Assembly (NCBI GenBank): GCA_018881555.1 | Contig: JACAXG010000013.1 | Span: forward strand, 10,144,191 to 10,208,190 | From: Amblyornis subalaris | Lineage: Eukaryota; Chordata; Aves; Passeriformes; Ptilonorhynchidae | Length of the DNA stretch: 64,000 nucleotides | Direction: 5' to 3' | In this document: positions 1 to 14,500 of the stretch, piece by piece | Numbering within the stretch: position 1 is the stretch's first letter | Layout: each line of letters starts with the position of its first letter | The notes under the pieces: model-generated | Seen by the model: only the letters and a program-made list of their open reading frames with translations | Database searches by the model: none | What the model was told of the DNA's origin: nothing | Program-made: the position numbers and the translations under genes

Positions 1-1150
<1,150 letters not shown>

Positions 1151-1708
1151 ATAGGTTAAAAAGGGGAATGCATAGCGTACGTATGGGGGCAGGTGGGGGG
1201 AGAGAGGGGGCAGCTTAACTTTTTAGTCCCTGGAAAGAAGCGCCCGAAGCGAGGAGAGGTGCGGGCAAAGGAGCCGGCGCTGGCAACGGGGGCGGGCGGT
1301 GGGGGAGGAGGGAGATGGGCGCCTACAGTATTTCTCACNGAGGAAAAAAAATGATGACGAATAGTTTCTTGTAAGAGGGGATTAAGGCTGTTTCTTTCCT
1401 TGCTGTGATGCCAGGCGCTATTCCAGGAGCAGAGGCACCGGGGACCGAGGGGGTCGCCGGCTGCCACCGCCGGCTCCCACGGGTCATTGGCTGGTGCCCG
1501 AGGGGCGGGCGCGGAGCCCCCGCGGCCCCGCTCCCCCCCGGCGCATTTTCCATATATCGACCCATGTTTAACCCGGGGATGCGAGTTCTTCAGGTAGAGC
1601 GAAACCTGGCCACGGAGCTGGGGGAGGGGGGCCAAGGGGAAGAAAAACACCACCCTGAAAGGCTTTTAGTGACCATCCAGACCCGGCGTAGGTGCATAAG
1701 CCCACTTA

Positions 1709-1714
1709 CCTTAG
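1709..1714 (-). other. GABRB2: Candidate 5' UTR exon donor (distal GABRB2 leader)
   Basis: The minus strand reads CTAAG|GTAAGT with the exon's last base at 1710, a full consensus donor within the GABRB2 CpG island. Genes of this family often have a noncoding first exon spliced to the exon carrying the ATG. The assignment is inference from position and motif. Confidence 0.35.
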
Positions 1715-2558
1715 CGGGTAAAACACCCAAGCTCTTCAAACGCAGCGTGCGATCCAATTAATGCCTCGGAAGAAACGGGAGACGAGCGGAAAGCTGATCT
1801 GGGGATGCTTTGAGTGACATTTAAATCCTGAGCAGAAAAAAAGATAGAAAGNAGAGAGAGAGAATGGAAAAACCAAAACCCCCGAAAAACAACAAACACC
1901 GGAGTTAAATTATTCCTCTCAAATCTGCTTTGTGCTCGTCGCTCCTTTTACACCACCTCCTCCTCCTCCTCACGCACATACCCGCTCGGCCCCGCGGATC
2001 TGTGCTGCTTCACCGAGCGGATCTGGGCGTGCACACGTCCTCGGCCGGCCCGGGCGGCGCGGGGAAGGGATTGGGAACACTTTGGGCGTCAATTAACAAA
2101 AGAAATATTTAACTCGCTGCAGGAGGGTGGAGGAGAGAAAAAAAAAAAAAAAGAAGGAGGAAAAAAAAAATTAAAAAAAAAGAAAAACCGGCGGGCGGTG
2201 GGGGAGGGACAAGGCTGAGGGTGTTGCACGGAGAGCGAGGCGGGATGGAGAGCCGCTCGCTCGCTCCCCGGCACGGCGCGGTCCCCGGCGCGGGGCTGGG
2301 GCGCTCCGGAGCTCCTGCCCTGCCCTGCCCTGCTCCGCCGCCCCCGGGCCGGCCGCCGCCTCCCGCTCCCGGAACGCCCCGAGCCGCCGCTCCCAGCCCA
2401 CAGCCCGGCGCACCCCGGCCCGGGAGCAGGAGCAGCCGCGGGGGGTGCGGGGCCGGGGGGATGCTCGGAGAGAAGAGGCGGCGGCGGCTCCCCGGGAAGG
2501 GCGAGGGGAGGAAGGGCTGAGGTGGGGGCGGACGGGGAGGCGGTGGGATGAAGCCTCA

Positions 2559-2565
2559 CCTGGGG
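2559..2565 (-). other. GABRB2: Second candidate 5' UTR exon donor
   Basis: The minus strand reads CCCCAG|GTGAGG with the exon's last base at 2560, a good donor in the densest part of the island. It could mark an alternative, more distal first exon of GABRB2. Confidence 0.3.
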
Positions 2566-5500
2566 AAGCGGCGGGGCGGAGAGGGAGGGGGAACTGCCCC
2601 CGAGAGACGGCAGAGCTGCTAAAAAAAAAATAAACAGCAGAAGCGTGAAGCGGCCGGCAGCCCCGAAAAGCAGGCAGCCATTTAATACGGACCGACAGCT
2701 ACCTTGGCTGGAGCGCTCGGGAGCGGGGAAGCCCCGCGCCGAGCTCCGCAGCATCCACCTGCCGCTGGAGCGGGGCCAGGGCACCCCCGGCCCCCCCGCC
2801 GCCCGTCCTGCCAGCGGCCACCCCGGCGCTGTGTCCAGCGGGGGGACACGCAAACCCTGCCCCTCTGCCCGCACGGTCGGTGCCTTAAGCCGCCACGGTG
2901 TGCCTTTGAGCTCAAGTAAGTATCTGCTCGGTTTTTCCTTCCAGAAACAAAAAAAGACATCCTTTGCGGGGCTGGGGGCAATTCGTCGAGACGTGTTTTC
3001 ACCACCTTTTCCCATTTGTAACAATTGGGATTACACAAAGTGAGAAAACACACTTTTCCGGATGGAACAGACAAGACTGTGTGTGTGTGTGTGATAGATT
3101 TCTCATTTATGTACTCAAAAAACCCAAACACCTAAGCNAAAGAACAGTTCAGCATTTTTTTAAAATCGCAACACCCACGACCCCCACCCCATTTTTCAGC
3201 GTTTTGCTCCGTGGCTGATGTTACAGAGCCACTCTCCCTGTTCACCAGCGGAGGTTCTGTTCTCACACAGCCAGGCTGCTTCACTGCCAAACCTCTTGAA
3301 ATATAGCCCTGAAAGGAAGATGGTGGATACGCTGTGCAGTGAATCATTTCACTTTACATGTATAACAGGCATTTTTTTTTCCCTTTCTGCAATCATATGA
3401 TGAGAACAGGAGGTCTCGAGATAAAACACTTTAATCCTGCACTGTGAAATTCACCTGCAAGTGCTAACTTGGGACTACATCTGACACTCCTGAGATGTTT
3501 CTGAGTCTCTGCTATTAATTGCCATTACAATACAGAAATGTGTTATTCACCAGATCTGAACCAGATATCAACATGAACCTGATGCTGAAGGCTGGTAATA
3601 TTTGGTGCCGGATTGACAGGAATTTTTTATTTACATATNAACTTAAAGGCAGGGGCAGAAAAGAACCATATTTTCATCAGAATGTTAAAACACTACACAC
3701 ACAGAATTCGAGCTATGCCAAAATATCTCACATTTGTTCTCTGATCTGGTGCATGCGCTAATAATCAGAGAACACTTGTTCCAGGCCCAGAGTACCACTG
3801 TGCCATGTGTAGTGAAACCTACTCTCAGTCTGGCTATTCCAGCAAAAAGAACTGAACATATCTCAAATTCAATACATGTGGATATCATGGTGCATTATGT
3901 GTGGAAAATTAATGTATATCCTTGGGGGTTGGAAGTGTAAAGGTTCTATTGAGCCATGTTTTGTTCATCTGTATAAGTCATTATTTTTGCTAGCTGTAAA
4001 TGCATCACTATCTGTGGTAGTAAGACTGGTAGTAATGAGTCTATGGTAGTAACACTGTCTTACCAACATTCCAGGCTCTGTGTGCCCAGACAAGCCTATG
4101 GGATAGGGGTTTCATCATTATATATTGACAAAGTCATACAATAATTTTCCTTTTACAAATGTTTTCATGCTTTGCTAGGCACTTGGGACAATGCCACTTT
4201 TTCTCTGACCACAGGGTTGTCATCTCTCTCTGCCACTTAAAATTTCTTACCACCTTCAAAATCTCCCATTTATTTTAAGCCGCTTGTCAAAGAAATCGTT
4301 TCCCTCTTTTTCTCACTTGTGTCTGTGTGTTTGATTGAAAACTAGAGGAAATAACTGGTGTGAACACCAGTATTGGCAAGATGTAGAACTGTTCATGTGA
4401 AATGTGTAAGGATTGCTAAGATTTTGGGTGCCTTACAGTGGGCAAACAACCTGGTTCCCAGCTGGATATGGTACTTCTGGCTTAAAAATATCTCAATTAG
4501 ACTACAAGTACTGTAATCTCACAGAGAAGCCAGCAAAGATGGTCATATTTTAAACACCAACTGCAGATTATTTTGATTCTTAGCTTTCAAGATTGAAAAA
4601 AAATACCCTTCAAAACTGAAATACTCTAAAAGAATGGCCCACAATCCTTGCTGAGCAGTGTGTGACACTATGCAAGAAACGGGTGATAAAGTAACATCTT
4701 ACTTGTTCATCTTGTCAACCCTTGACTACAGCAGTATTTTCCTGTCACCACAAGTAATATCCCAAGCCATGCACTAAGAATTCTAAAGGGGTTTCAAATG
4801 GCTTGCTGTAAATGTATAGGTTATGCAAAATAAACTTTCAGATGGAGTAAGAGTTTTGAGATAGGTTCTCAAGTGATCAAATCACTCAAGTCAGTAGAGA
4901 CGGAAGAGATGGGGATTGATGGTAGCCCAAGAACAGTAGCCCTGTATCACAAGTAATGTCATTAACAAGTGCAAAATCCCACTTAAAAAGAAAAAAAGAT
5001 TCTTTTCACTGCATGGTGTGAATACGGTTCTATGAAAGTGATATTTCCTGAATTTTTGAGCATTTGGGTAAGATGCAGCATTATCAGAAACATTCAGGTG
5101 AAAGTTGTTTCCATGTATCAGATAAGATTTAATTCTTAAGTTAGAGAAGAATGTTAATAATAAACTATTTTGACACATTATTTCAATTTTCAACTCCTGT
5201 AAAGCTATAAATGTATGTAAAAGAAAACAAAACATAATCAACCCTTGTAGAAAGTTCCTGAACAAGGTTTCAATACAGTTTATCTTGGTCTTACCTGTCA
5301 TTTTAGGTCTTCAGACCTAGTGTGTCACAGTGCATGCCCCACACACCATCCCATTAGCAATCAGCTCATCAGCATGAAGATCCCTGTTACATCACACACA
5401 CAGAAAAAATCTTTCATGCAGGTGTCTTGATTCTGCTTTTCATGAGCAATGGAATTCACTTTTTCATAGTGACAGTGTTCTGGGATTTACTGGTTCACAT

Positions 5501-8500
5501 CAGCTTCAACTACTGTGTATCTAAAAGAATCCAAATCTGTAAGTTTATTGACAAATGCAGTAGTGTATGACCTGCCAATTATACTGCTCTTGGCCCTTAA
5601 AAATATGAAATTATCAGTATGGTACAGAAACTGAGTCCAGTGAGTTGCTTAGGAAACAAGTACCGCTTGATACAAGCATGACTTTCATTTAACTGTAAGA
5701 GAAGAGCAAATGGGAGGGACCAGTAATAATCTCTCACTGGTTTGCATAGTTCTGTAGGACTTCACATGTTGGAGCTCATATCTGTTCATTCTGTAACTCA
5801 CTACACGCATCTCCACCACCTCTTACACCTTAGGTAAGACCTTACCCGAGTTCATGACCCAGGCAGTACTTTAGAAGTCAAAGACCTGCTTTATCTTCCA
5901 ACAAAAATCTTTTGTGTAGCTTGAGATCAGCAGATCTTAAGTGTATATTGAAGAAAGTCTTTTAATGTGAAATTGAATTACAGATTTAAAAAAAAAAAAA
6001 AAAAGACAAGTACAAGGTTGTGCAAGACATCCCCAAGTGCTTTGATTGCAGACAATTGGTTGCAACTCAGTGGGGACTGGAATAAAACTCAAAACGTCTG
6101 TCACCTAGAATTATGATGGATTGAGATCTACAGTCCTCTTATCAAATCATGAAATCACCACAAAAAGCTGCCCTATTTCCATCAAAGTGGTGGAATACAT
6201 TAATTTAACAGCTACATAGACAGCAATTTTTTAATTCCTCNATTTTAGCTACATTGGCACTTAGATAGCTAGGAAATACCTGCAGCATCCACATCCTTTG
6301 ATAGGAAGGCAGGGCAAGGCAGAATGAGTGATTGCATAGGGTAGGGATAGTAAAACACTTAAAAGACAGCAAAAAATGTACACCAAGATTATGTCACTCT
6401 GTGTCTAAATCTCCTCTGTGCTGTTTGTGTAAGATTCAGTCCTGAAAGCAGATTGCAGAAACCTGTTATTAAATTAATGGAGTGGCATTTGTCTGCATCA
6501 ATTGATTGCAGGATTTGGTCTTCCTTTCTAAGCTCTCTTGGACAGAGAGTTGGTTTCCTAAATTTTTTCTATTGGGTAATACATTCCAACATACTTCTAT
6601 TAAAAAATACTCTATAAAAAATATCTGAGGGTTCCAAAACTGTTAGGTTGGAAGCTTTTGGTGAAAAAAAGAGAAAAGTTTTCTTTTTAAAGCCATTCAT
6701 CTTCAAACAGCAGTCTTGGTTCTGGTATAACTGTGTGCCAGTTTTAAGATTAAAATGGAAATCTACATAGTTTTATCTGGATTTTTCTTTAGCTGGAAGG
6801 ACTTCAATTTTTCAGAAAACTTCTCATTATTGCCACCACTTTGACCAAGTGAGGGGACAACTCAATAGAAAGAATTCAAAGAGAAGTATTATCAATGAAT
6901 TTAAGTAATACTCAAACTGCACTTCAGGCAGACTTTTTTGAGNGAGAACTGGAGAATACAACTTTGTATCTGATTGTAAAAGAGATTACAGTTATCCTTT
7001 GATTGGTGTTCTAGAAAGGGAGATGAAACTGCTTTCACCAAATGTAGGGTGCTATTACTTCAAGCCTTCCTTAGAAAGGGAGAAAACACAGTGCTCTTCA
7101 CTGTGTGAAGGTCTTCCACCTTCTTGCATGCCCATCCCAAATGTGCTTGTGTCCTGTTCTTTACCTGCTATCCTAAAACCTCAACTAATCCCACTGAGAT
7201 GTCCCCCAGTGCCGCAGTGAGCATAAATGTTTTTAGCACATTTTGCCCCTAATTGATCCTGTCTTTGTGCAAGCACACCAAACATTTCATGGAACCAGTA
7301 CTTGCTTTACATGTGATTTGCCTCTATTTACAGATACTACAAGGTAGAAGTTTCACTGACAGATGTTTATGTTCAGCAGCAATGACCAAGTCTGAATGCA
7401 CCAGTTTTGCTGGGTTGAGAGTGTTTTTAAAGAGCTGCATTACCCTCTAAAGAGAGGGTAGCATGGAGATGGACTGAAGGCCAGTCAAGATGGCAAGGCA
7501 CCTGAATTGCAAGTCAGTCCTAGAGGAAATTATTATACTCCTGAGAAAACTGTGCTTTATGTAACTTCCACAACAAGGCTTGATAATCCTGACTCTATAC
7601 ATGAATTACTCACATGTCCATCACACCTCAGAGTTCAGGTTCAAAAAGAGCTGGACCTGTCTTTCAAATACCCTTTCATTTCTCTAGTTATGCTTTATAA
7701 ATATAGATAATTTGTATCATCATCATAAGGCATCAAGCGTCACTTGAACGCGCCAAGAACTTAGGAGTCAAATACTTTCTTTTCTACTTTCTTGAATTTT
7801 AAGTCCAGTTTAATTTTTTTCTGTTTTGAGCTTGACCAGCTTCTTCCCAGTATTAGTTGCTATTCTGAGGTTTTACACAGTCAAAGATACAGCTGACACT
7901 GTCACAACCTCACTGTTAGGGCTATGGGTAAGGGTTCCCTTTTCAGGGCAAGGCTGATGGATGTTGCTGTCATTCATTTGCAATTTTTTTTTTTTCCTGA
8001 ACCCATCAGTTTCCTGATGATGCTGTGAGTGCCCAGCCCCACAGGGGAACCTGCCACATGCACAGGAGATTTGGCCATTACTGCTACAAATCATTCTGGA
8101 AAAATAACCTCTTTTTTTTCATAAAGTCATTACAATATGAAACTTTATTATGATTCTAATTTATACAGCCTCGACAATCAAAATGATTCTTTCACCATTC
8201 CTTCACTTCAGACTTAGTTTTGAGGAAAAAAATAAACAACTACCTTCCATTTCCTTCTCCTATTTCATCATCTTCAAATATTCTCATAATAAATTTATTT
8301 GCAACAACAAACCTTTCTTGTGTGGAATGCAAGCACTCCAGTGTCATGGTTTTGAATATCCTCACTAGTAACCCTGCCTTTCAAGAAAAGCATTTTCAAA
8401 TTCTCATTCCTACAGCCTGTATTGGAACAGATAAATGGTAAGCAGTGTAATAAATCCTTTTGAAATACACGCATTAGTACAAGAAATAAAAAACTAACAA

Positions 8501-10865
8501 CATCTGCAAACGTGAGAAGATTTAGGTAAGCTTCAAAAGGTTTAGGAGAAAGTTTGCACTTCTGAAACATGACAAGATAAGTATTTTCAGCCAATAACAA
8601 AAGACACAAATACATAAACAAGTTTCTGAAGAAAATTAGGGTCTGTGTAAACATTTGGGAAAACACAGTCTGTTTATATTGTATACACAAAGTCAGATGG
8701 GCATATACTGTGAATCCTGAGAAGAAAAATGCAAAATGCAAATTACAAGCCAAAGGTTGTTTATTAATGTTACCTGCAGCACTTGTTTGCATTGCCCTGA
8801 TGACAATGACTGTTAGTGCCTATATGTATGCAATCCAGCAGGGCAATATTTTGCAGGTCACACCAAGTTCATTGTCTGAATGTGTGGTTCAGTACCAATG
8901 TGACACACGAAGTGCACATCTGTCCTTCCCACCCCAACACTACTGCCTTTTTTCCTTCACTGGATGGGCACTGGACTGGTACATGAAATTTCTGGTTGTG
9001 TGCACCTCAGAGAACTCTTAGAATAATATGGTCTTTCTTGGGCCAATTTAGAGCATTTTCTATGTATATGCCAGTCTTATGTCAGAATCTAGATAGGTCC
9101 ACACTATACTCAGCATGATCCAGGCTGTGGAATGCTTGTGCAGTTGAGAGTGTTTGCTGATCTTTACAGAGATTGGAACAATCTGTAACCAAGTTTGTTA
9201 GGACAGCTATCATACCAAAAATAAGTGAGCTGAATGTCACATCACAGCATAAATTGGAAAGACAATTTTGAAAGTAATAAACAATTGCGTCTTGGAACAG
9301 CTCAGTCTAAAGCATAGAAGAGAAAAGGCTATTCTTGACTTTGCCTTAAGTAACTTTCTGAAATAATTCCTGTAAGTAAGTATGATTGACCTGCTAATGA
9401 AAAAAACTTAATATAATTAAATTTGACATGTTTTGTGAAACCAAACTAAGTGGTAGTTGGCAACACTGAAATTCAGGAACTCTTTTTAAATGAGTAGGCT
9501 ACAGGACTTTGAAAGACAAGGAAGTAAAAAGAATAGAAAACTAAAATCCAAAGGAAGCAGCCTGGACACCATGCTGTTAGACAGGGCAAAGCTCTGAGAA
9601 CTCTGGTATAGCAACAAAAATGCAGGGAACAGAGCAGGTACTGAAGTGATTTAAAGTTTGTAGGCCTTCAGGCCACTTTTTCTGAATGGAACTCAAATTA
9701 TGGCAGCAAGTAAGACTCTAAACAATGGCTGCCTAGGAGGTTGTAATTCCAATATGACTGCCAAAAATAAGATCAAAATACAGTAAGAAACAAACTTTGG
9801 AAGCTTAGCAGAATGCATGTGGGATGTCAGTACCCCCAAGAGATCTTTCAGTGAGACAATCTTTTTTACTTTGCTNTTTAGACATCCTGAATACGAGAAA
9901 CCCATATACAGCAGTGAAGTAGAAAGCAGCTTTTGAGGCATTCCCAAAGACACAGATATCAAAAAGTCTGCAAGCAGTAGGTATAATAAGAAGTAGTGCA
10001 TTGCCTCTGAATTTTGTACCTTTCAAAAAACACATCTCCACTACTGTATCCTTGGAGGGGCTTCCTGTGGAATTATATTTAGCCTAGGTATCAGGAGCTC
10101 AGCTCTAGCAGCATGAGGCTCAGCATGCACTCAGCATGAGTCAGGCTCCTCAGAAAGCACTTTGAGGCCACGCTCGGCTCTGTGGTGCTGCAGATGCTGC
10201 TGGCATTGGAAACACACACCAGCCTGAAAAGTTCACTTGGTCTTCTTGTAACTGCACTCGAGAAGACCCTGCAAAAAGATGCATTTTGCCCTTGTGTGTG
10301 ATGTGCTTGAAAACGAGACACCAGGCAGTTGGAGATGAACACATGCACATACTCCATGTTATGTCTTACCTTAATTATATCCCTATTTATGTATATATAG
10401 AGAATATATACCTATATCATGTCGTCTGGCTTTTTCTTTGCTGTGCTTCAGCTGGAAGTTGTATGTTATGCACAAAACAACTGCATCACGAATAACAAAA
10501 GCATGTTATTTAATTCTCTTAGGGGAGACCAGCAATTACTGTATACTGACTCTTCAAGGGTGTTATTTTTGTAAACAAGAAAGAAACTAAATGAGCATAG
10601 AATTCATCATTAGGAAATGGTCTCTTATTCAATTAATACACATTCAAGAGAGCCCCATATGCATGTGCTCCAGTCAGTGAAGTACTGCAGGAAAATAGGA
10701 AGAGCTCTCCCAGGGTGCAGCACACCCTGCTTTCTCTACCATATGCCTTCTAAATATGTTCCTCTGTGTCACTACACTCACAAGGCAACTTGCTGATTCT
10801 TGGCAAATTGATCCTGGTACATTAAAAACATACAATTCCTAAAGAATAGGCTTTCCCCCTTATTA

Positions 10866-10918
10866 AAAAACCAACAAACAAACAAACAAAAAAAAACCCA
10901 AACCACCAAACCAAACAA
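10866..10918. repeat. A/C-only low-complexity tract
   Basis: About 50 bases consist almost entirely of A and C, built from CAAA-type units, in an A-rich context. It is simple sequence with no coding potential. Confidence 0.7.
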
Positions 10919-11495
10919 AGATAAACACCCTTACAAAAGTGATTAGTGAATTCTGCAACAGATAAATACTTCCAAAATCTGGAATAAGCTAATCTTTCCA
11001 AATTATGGTCTCAACAAGCTCCTGAAACACAGAGCTCAAAAACTTTAGAGATATTCCACGGTGCATGAAACATCTCAGTAGCGTTTATTTGGCTGAGGTA
11101 GTACAGACAAGAGTCATTATAAAGAAAGTATGTCATAGATTCAGGGAAACAAACCGTTTGAGCTTAGCCTAAATGTGAATTAAAAGTATTTAGCGAATTT
11201 TCAAGAAGAAAAAGGAAGCTTAAGGAGTTCAAATAATTAATAAGCTGCTGGTAAATCACAGATTTGAAATAATATACTAAAAGTTACATTTACGGTGTTA
11301 AATTTTCAACANTGTTCCATAAAGTTGTACAACAAATTGAGCAGGTAGCTTTGTTCCTAAAAAGAGACTCTTAAAGGCCCTCCAAATAGTCATAGAAAAA
11401 AACCCCACTAATTAGGAGAAGATGGAGATGTAAAGGATAGGGGAAGAAGAATCAAGTGATTTATATAAAACTCAAGACATAATAACACATTTTAA

Positions 11496-11515
11496 GGGGG
11501 GGGGGTGTGTGTGTT
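11496..11515. repeat. Poly-G plus GT microsatellite
   Basis: A run of ten G is followed directly by a short TG repeat. It is a homopolymer/microsatellite and a likely site of length variation. Confidence 0.8.
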
Positions 11516-14500
11516 ATAAAAAAGAATAAAGATGAACAAAGATGAAGTAAGGTTGGATGAAGGTAAAAGTAGCAATAACAGCATCTACAGGTGATAACTG
11601 AGATTAGAAATTCAAGAGTTGAAACATTAGCGATCATTTTTAGAAACTCTTTGGTAATTGAAGAGGTAGCAGTTGATTGGAAACCAGTGATTTGTTTCAG
11701 TACTTTGAACAGCTTTCTTAAAATTATTTAAAATAGCTGCACATCTGCAAGTTCTGCATATCCTCACTGTGGGCTTTAGAAACACAGATTTCAGCTTGTG
11801 TGTTGTCTGTTTGCTTCCTAAACTTAAAATGTGTAGGAAATGCTTTTCCCAGCAACTCAGGAAACTGAATTTCTAACTACACAGCCTGTGGATTTCCTGA
11901 GAACTNCTTGGATTCAGACAAATAAAATGTTCTAGTGCTTAGTATCCCTTTGCCCAGCCATGAATCCCAGAATACTTTGTTCTGGTTCATCTGAACTTTG
12001 GCAGTTGCTGACATTCTAATTACTAACCATGCTGGAAAGTACTCTTAAAACCAGTTCTATGAACTGGCAAATTTCATTTGAGTCCAATAGGCAGAAATAA
12101 TAATTAAAAAGTGTGTCTAAATTTTCAGTGTTATTCAAGAAACAGACTTGGAAATAGACACACTCATATGACCACACATTATGGGATATAATAGATACCT
12201 TTTACAATATCAAACAATTCATTTTTAGTACATAACCTTTTTACAAATGGCTGTTTCAAAATACGAGCAGAAAAGTCCATCTGCAAATAAGGTAGATAAA
12301 TCAGGGGAGTCGTGAATATTCGCTGGGTAGATACGATTTATTTCCATTGTGCTCCAGAGAATCCATCAAAATCTATCACATACAATGTAGAAAAGATGGG
12401 ATCTGTGTTAAGAAGATTTTAGTGTTTAGAAGGCTCAATATAAATCTTTTTGCAAAGTAAAGCAAGAGCTAAACATTGCATGTTATGGTAAAGGGACTCT
12501 AAGCAGGATTTGGGGTAAAACTTGACAGTGACTCCTGCCATAGTATCATAACTCTTAGAAATTAATCATGTCCTTTTTGAGAAATTNGACCATGTTATAA
12601 AAATCTCAGAGAAATGGAGCTGTCTTATTGTATGTTCATAACACATCACATAATGTGCAATACATTTTATTTATCTNGACTTGAATTCTAAACAAACAAG
12701 GCCTTAGTTCTGAAATAACACATAACAACAAAATATTCAGTGACCACTGAGAGCATCAGCAATATACGGCATTGCTGGGGAGTTGTTTTTTTTTTTCTAT
12801 CTTTGAAGAATAACTCTGTTCCTCAGAAAAACAAAGAATTGGACGTCTGAATCTGAGGCTTTTATTATGCATCTATAGATAAATCTGATGAATACTACAC
12901 TGCTTTCAGTAAGCCTCCCCCTATATTCATTGTGTTTTGCCTTGTCGCCTTTGGGACCCACTGGGTCCCTGGCCTTAAGAGTGGACTGTTCTTCATACTC
13001 AAAATTTCCAAAGTAACAAACATTCTTATTCAAACCTTTTAAGAAAGTTGCCACCTTCAACAACAGAAAATAAAGTAAAATATTTCTCATTACACTGTTC
13101 AAAGAGATTGGTATTTAAAGTAATTTTTTAGATTAAAAAAATTGCTGTATTATGTGCAAGCTCTTTGCACACTCAAAATTGCTTTCCAGTTATTCCATGA
13201 CAACACTAACACTTTGTGTCTAATTTTTTCTTCCTTAAAATTTTGTTTAATTTTATCTATGCAGATCTGTCTCTGGGTATTCACATTTAAAGTTTTTTNG
13301 AGACCATTCTGAAAATGCAGCCACTAATGAGAGGGATGATTAAGAGGCCTAGTAGTTTGTTATTAGCATATGGAAAAGTGAAACAGTTTCCATCTGCATA
13401 CCTATTTTTATCTCTCTGTTTCTTCTCCTGCCCTTAAAGTAGAACTATTACGTTAGGTAATCTGCCTTGTTAAGGCATTGGAAAAGCAATCCAAAATGGG
13501 AAGCATCCTATGATTGCTGACTGAGCTGCCCAGAGAAGCAGTGGCTCATCTGCACGTTATTATCTTTGTGCTACAATAGAACCAGCAGCACGGTTGTGTT
13601 AACTGACTCCTTTGATTTTAAATTAGGGGTTTTTTTCGTGAAGTTCTTTGATATTTCAACACTTCAGGTAAATAAAGATGTATACAAAGATGTCACATAT
13701 TAACGGCAAGTAAATTAACTGCTAAGTGTTTTATATTAAGAAGCTCCTCCTCCAAGTTCATAATTTAACTTTTGGCTTTGAGCCTATCACAAATAAAATG
13801 CATTTGCAATTGCTTGTGAATATTCAATGCAGTACATCAGACTTAATCTCCAACCTCCAAGGTNAAATCTGCTAACAGTATCTTATTAAGCACCAGACAA
13901 AAAAAAAGTAAACAAATCCATCTTCCATTAGACCTTCACGCTTTTTTCTTTTCTTTTTTAGTAACAAAGACTATCCAATGCTTAGAAGAATGAACAGATC
14001 TGAAGAGCAGTGACAATCTAAAATTTCAAATAAGTCTAATGTTGGATTTAACTTAGAGAAGACATTATTCTTCAACACAGCAAAATGACAACCATTGCCA
14101 AAACAACAGGCGTACCAAAAACCCCAAACTTCATCAAATTCTGAAGTTCTTGCTTTGAATTTCTTGTGTTTAGGTTGATCCCGGCAAAAAGTCAGCATTG
14201 CTTTCTCTCTCTTATCCATTGTCTCCTTATCAAAAGGGCACAAAGGGACCAAGCTATGACACATCAAGTGCAGATGGCATCTTCAGTGAGCTCCAGGGAT
14301 ATGCATCAGTGGGCTGAAGGAACTTCTAAATACCCTGTTTTCTGCTTGACCATGCCTGAGTCAGGCAAAGACATCCTCAAACCACCCCTCAGCACCCACC
14401 TTCAGACCAATTGCAGTCAGAAGAGTTATAAGGACTCCGAGAAGTTTGAATTGGGTAGCTTTCCTACATCCTACAAGACAATGCCTGCTCATTACTGTAC

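Larger units (their letters stand above)
1160..2950 (-). promoter_or_regulatory. GABRB2: CpG-rich island at the GABRB2 5' end
   Basis: The stretch is strongly G+C rich with many CpG dinucleotides, most densely at 1250-1560 and 2220-2900, in contrast to the A+T-rich DNA that follows. It lies directly upstream of GABRB2, so it is the likely promoter and first-exon region. It contains two good minus-strand donors, at 1710|1709 (CTAAG|GTAAGT) and 2560|2559 (CCCCAG|GTGAGG), which could end alternative 5' UTR exons. Open frames of up to 311 codons here are a by-product of high G+C and show no family resemblance. A purine/poly-A-rich block at 2130-2190 interrupts the island. Confidence 0.7.

Noticed and set aside
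1156..1653. 165-codon minus-strand open frame
   Set aside because: Low-complexity Pro/Ala/Gly composition inside the CpG island and an overlapping frame of similar quality on the other strand.
2089..3024. 311-codon open frame on the minus strand
   Set aside because: It lies in a CpG island, is Pro/Ala/Gly/Arg biased with a poly-Phe stretch, and shows no domain. It is a composition artefact at the GABRB2 5' end.
8295..8792. 165-codon minus-strand open frame rich in Phe/Leu
   Set aside because: A+T-rich DNA, no recognised domain, no splice or codon pattern supporting a gene.
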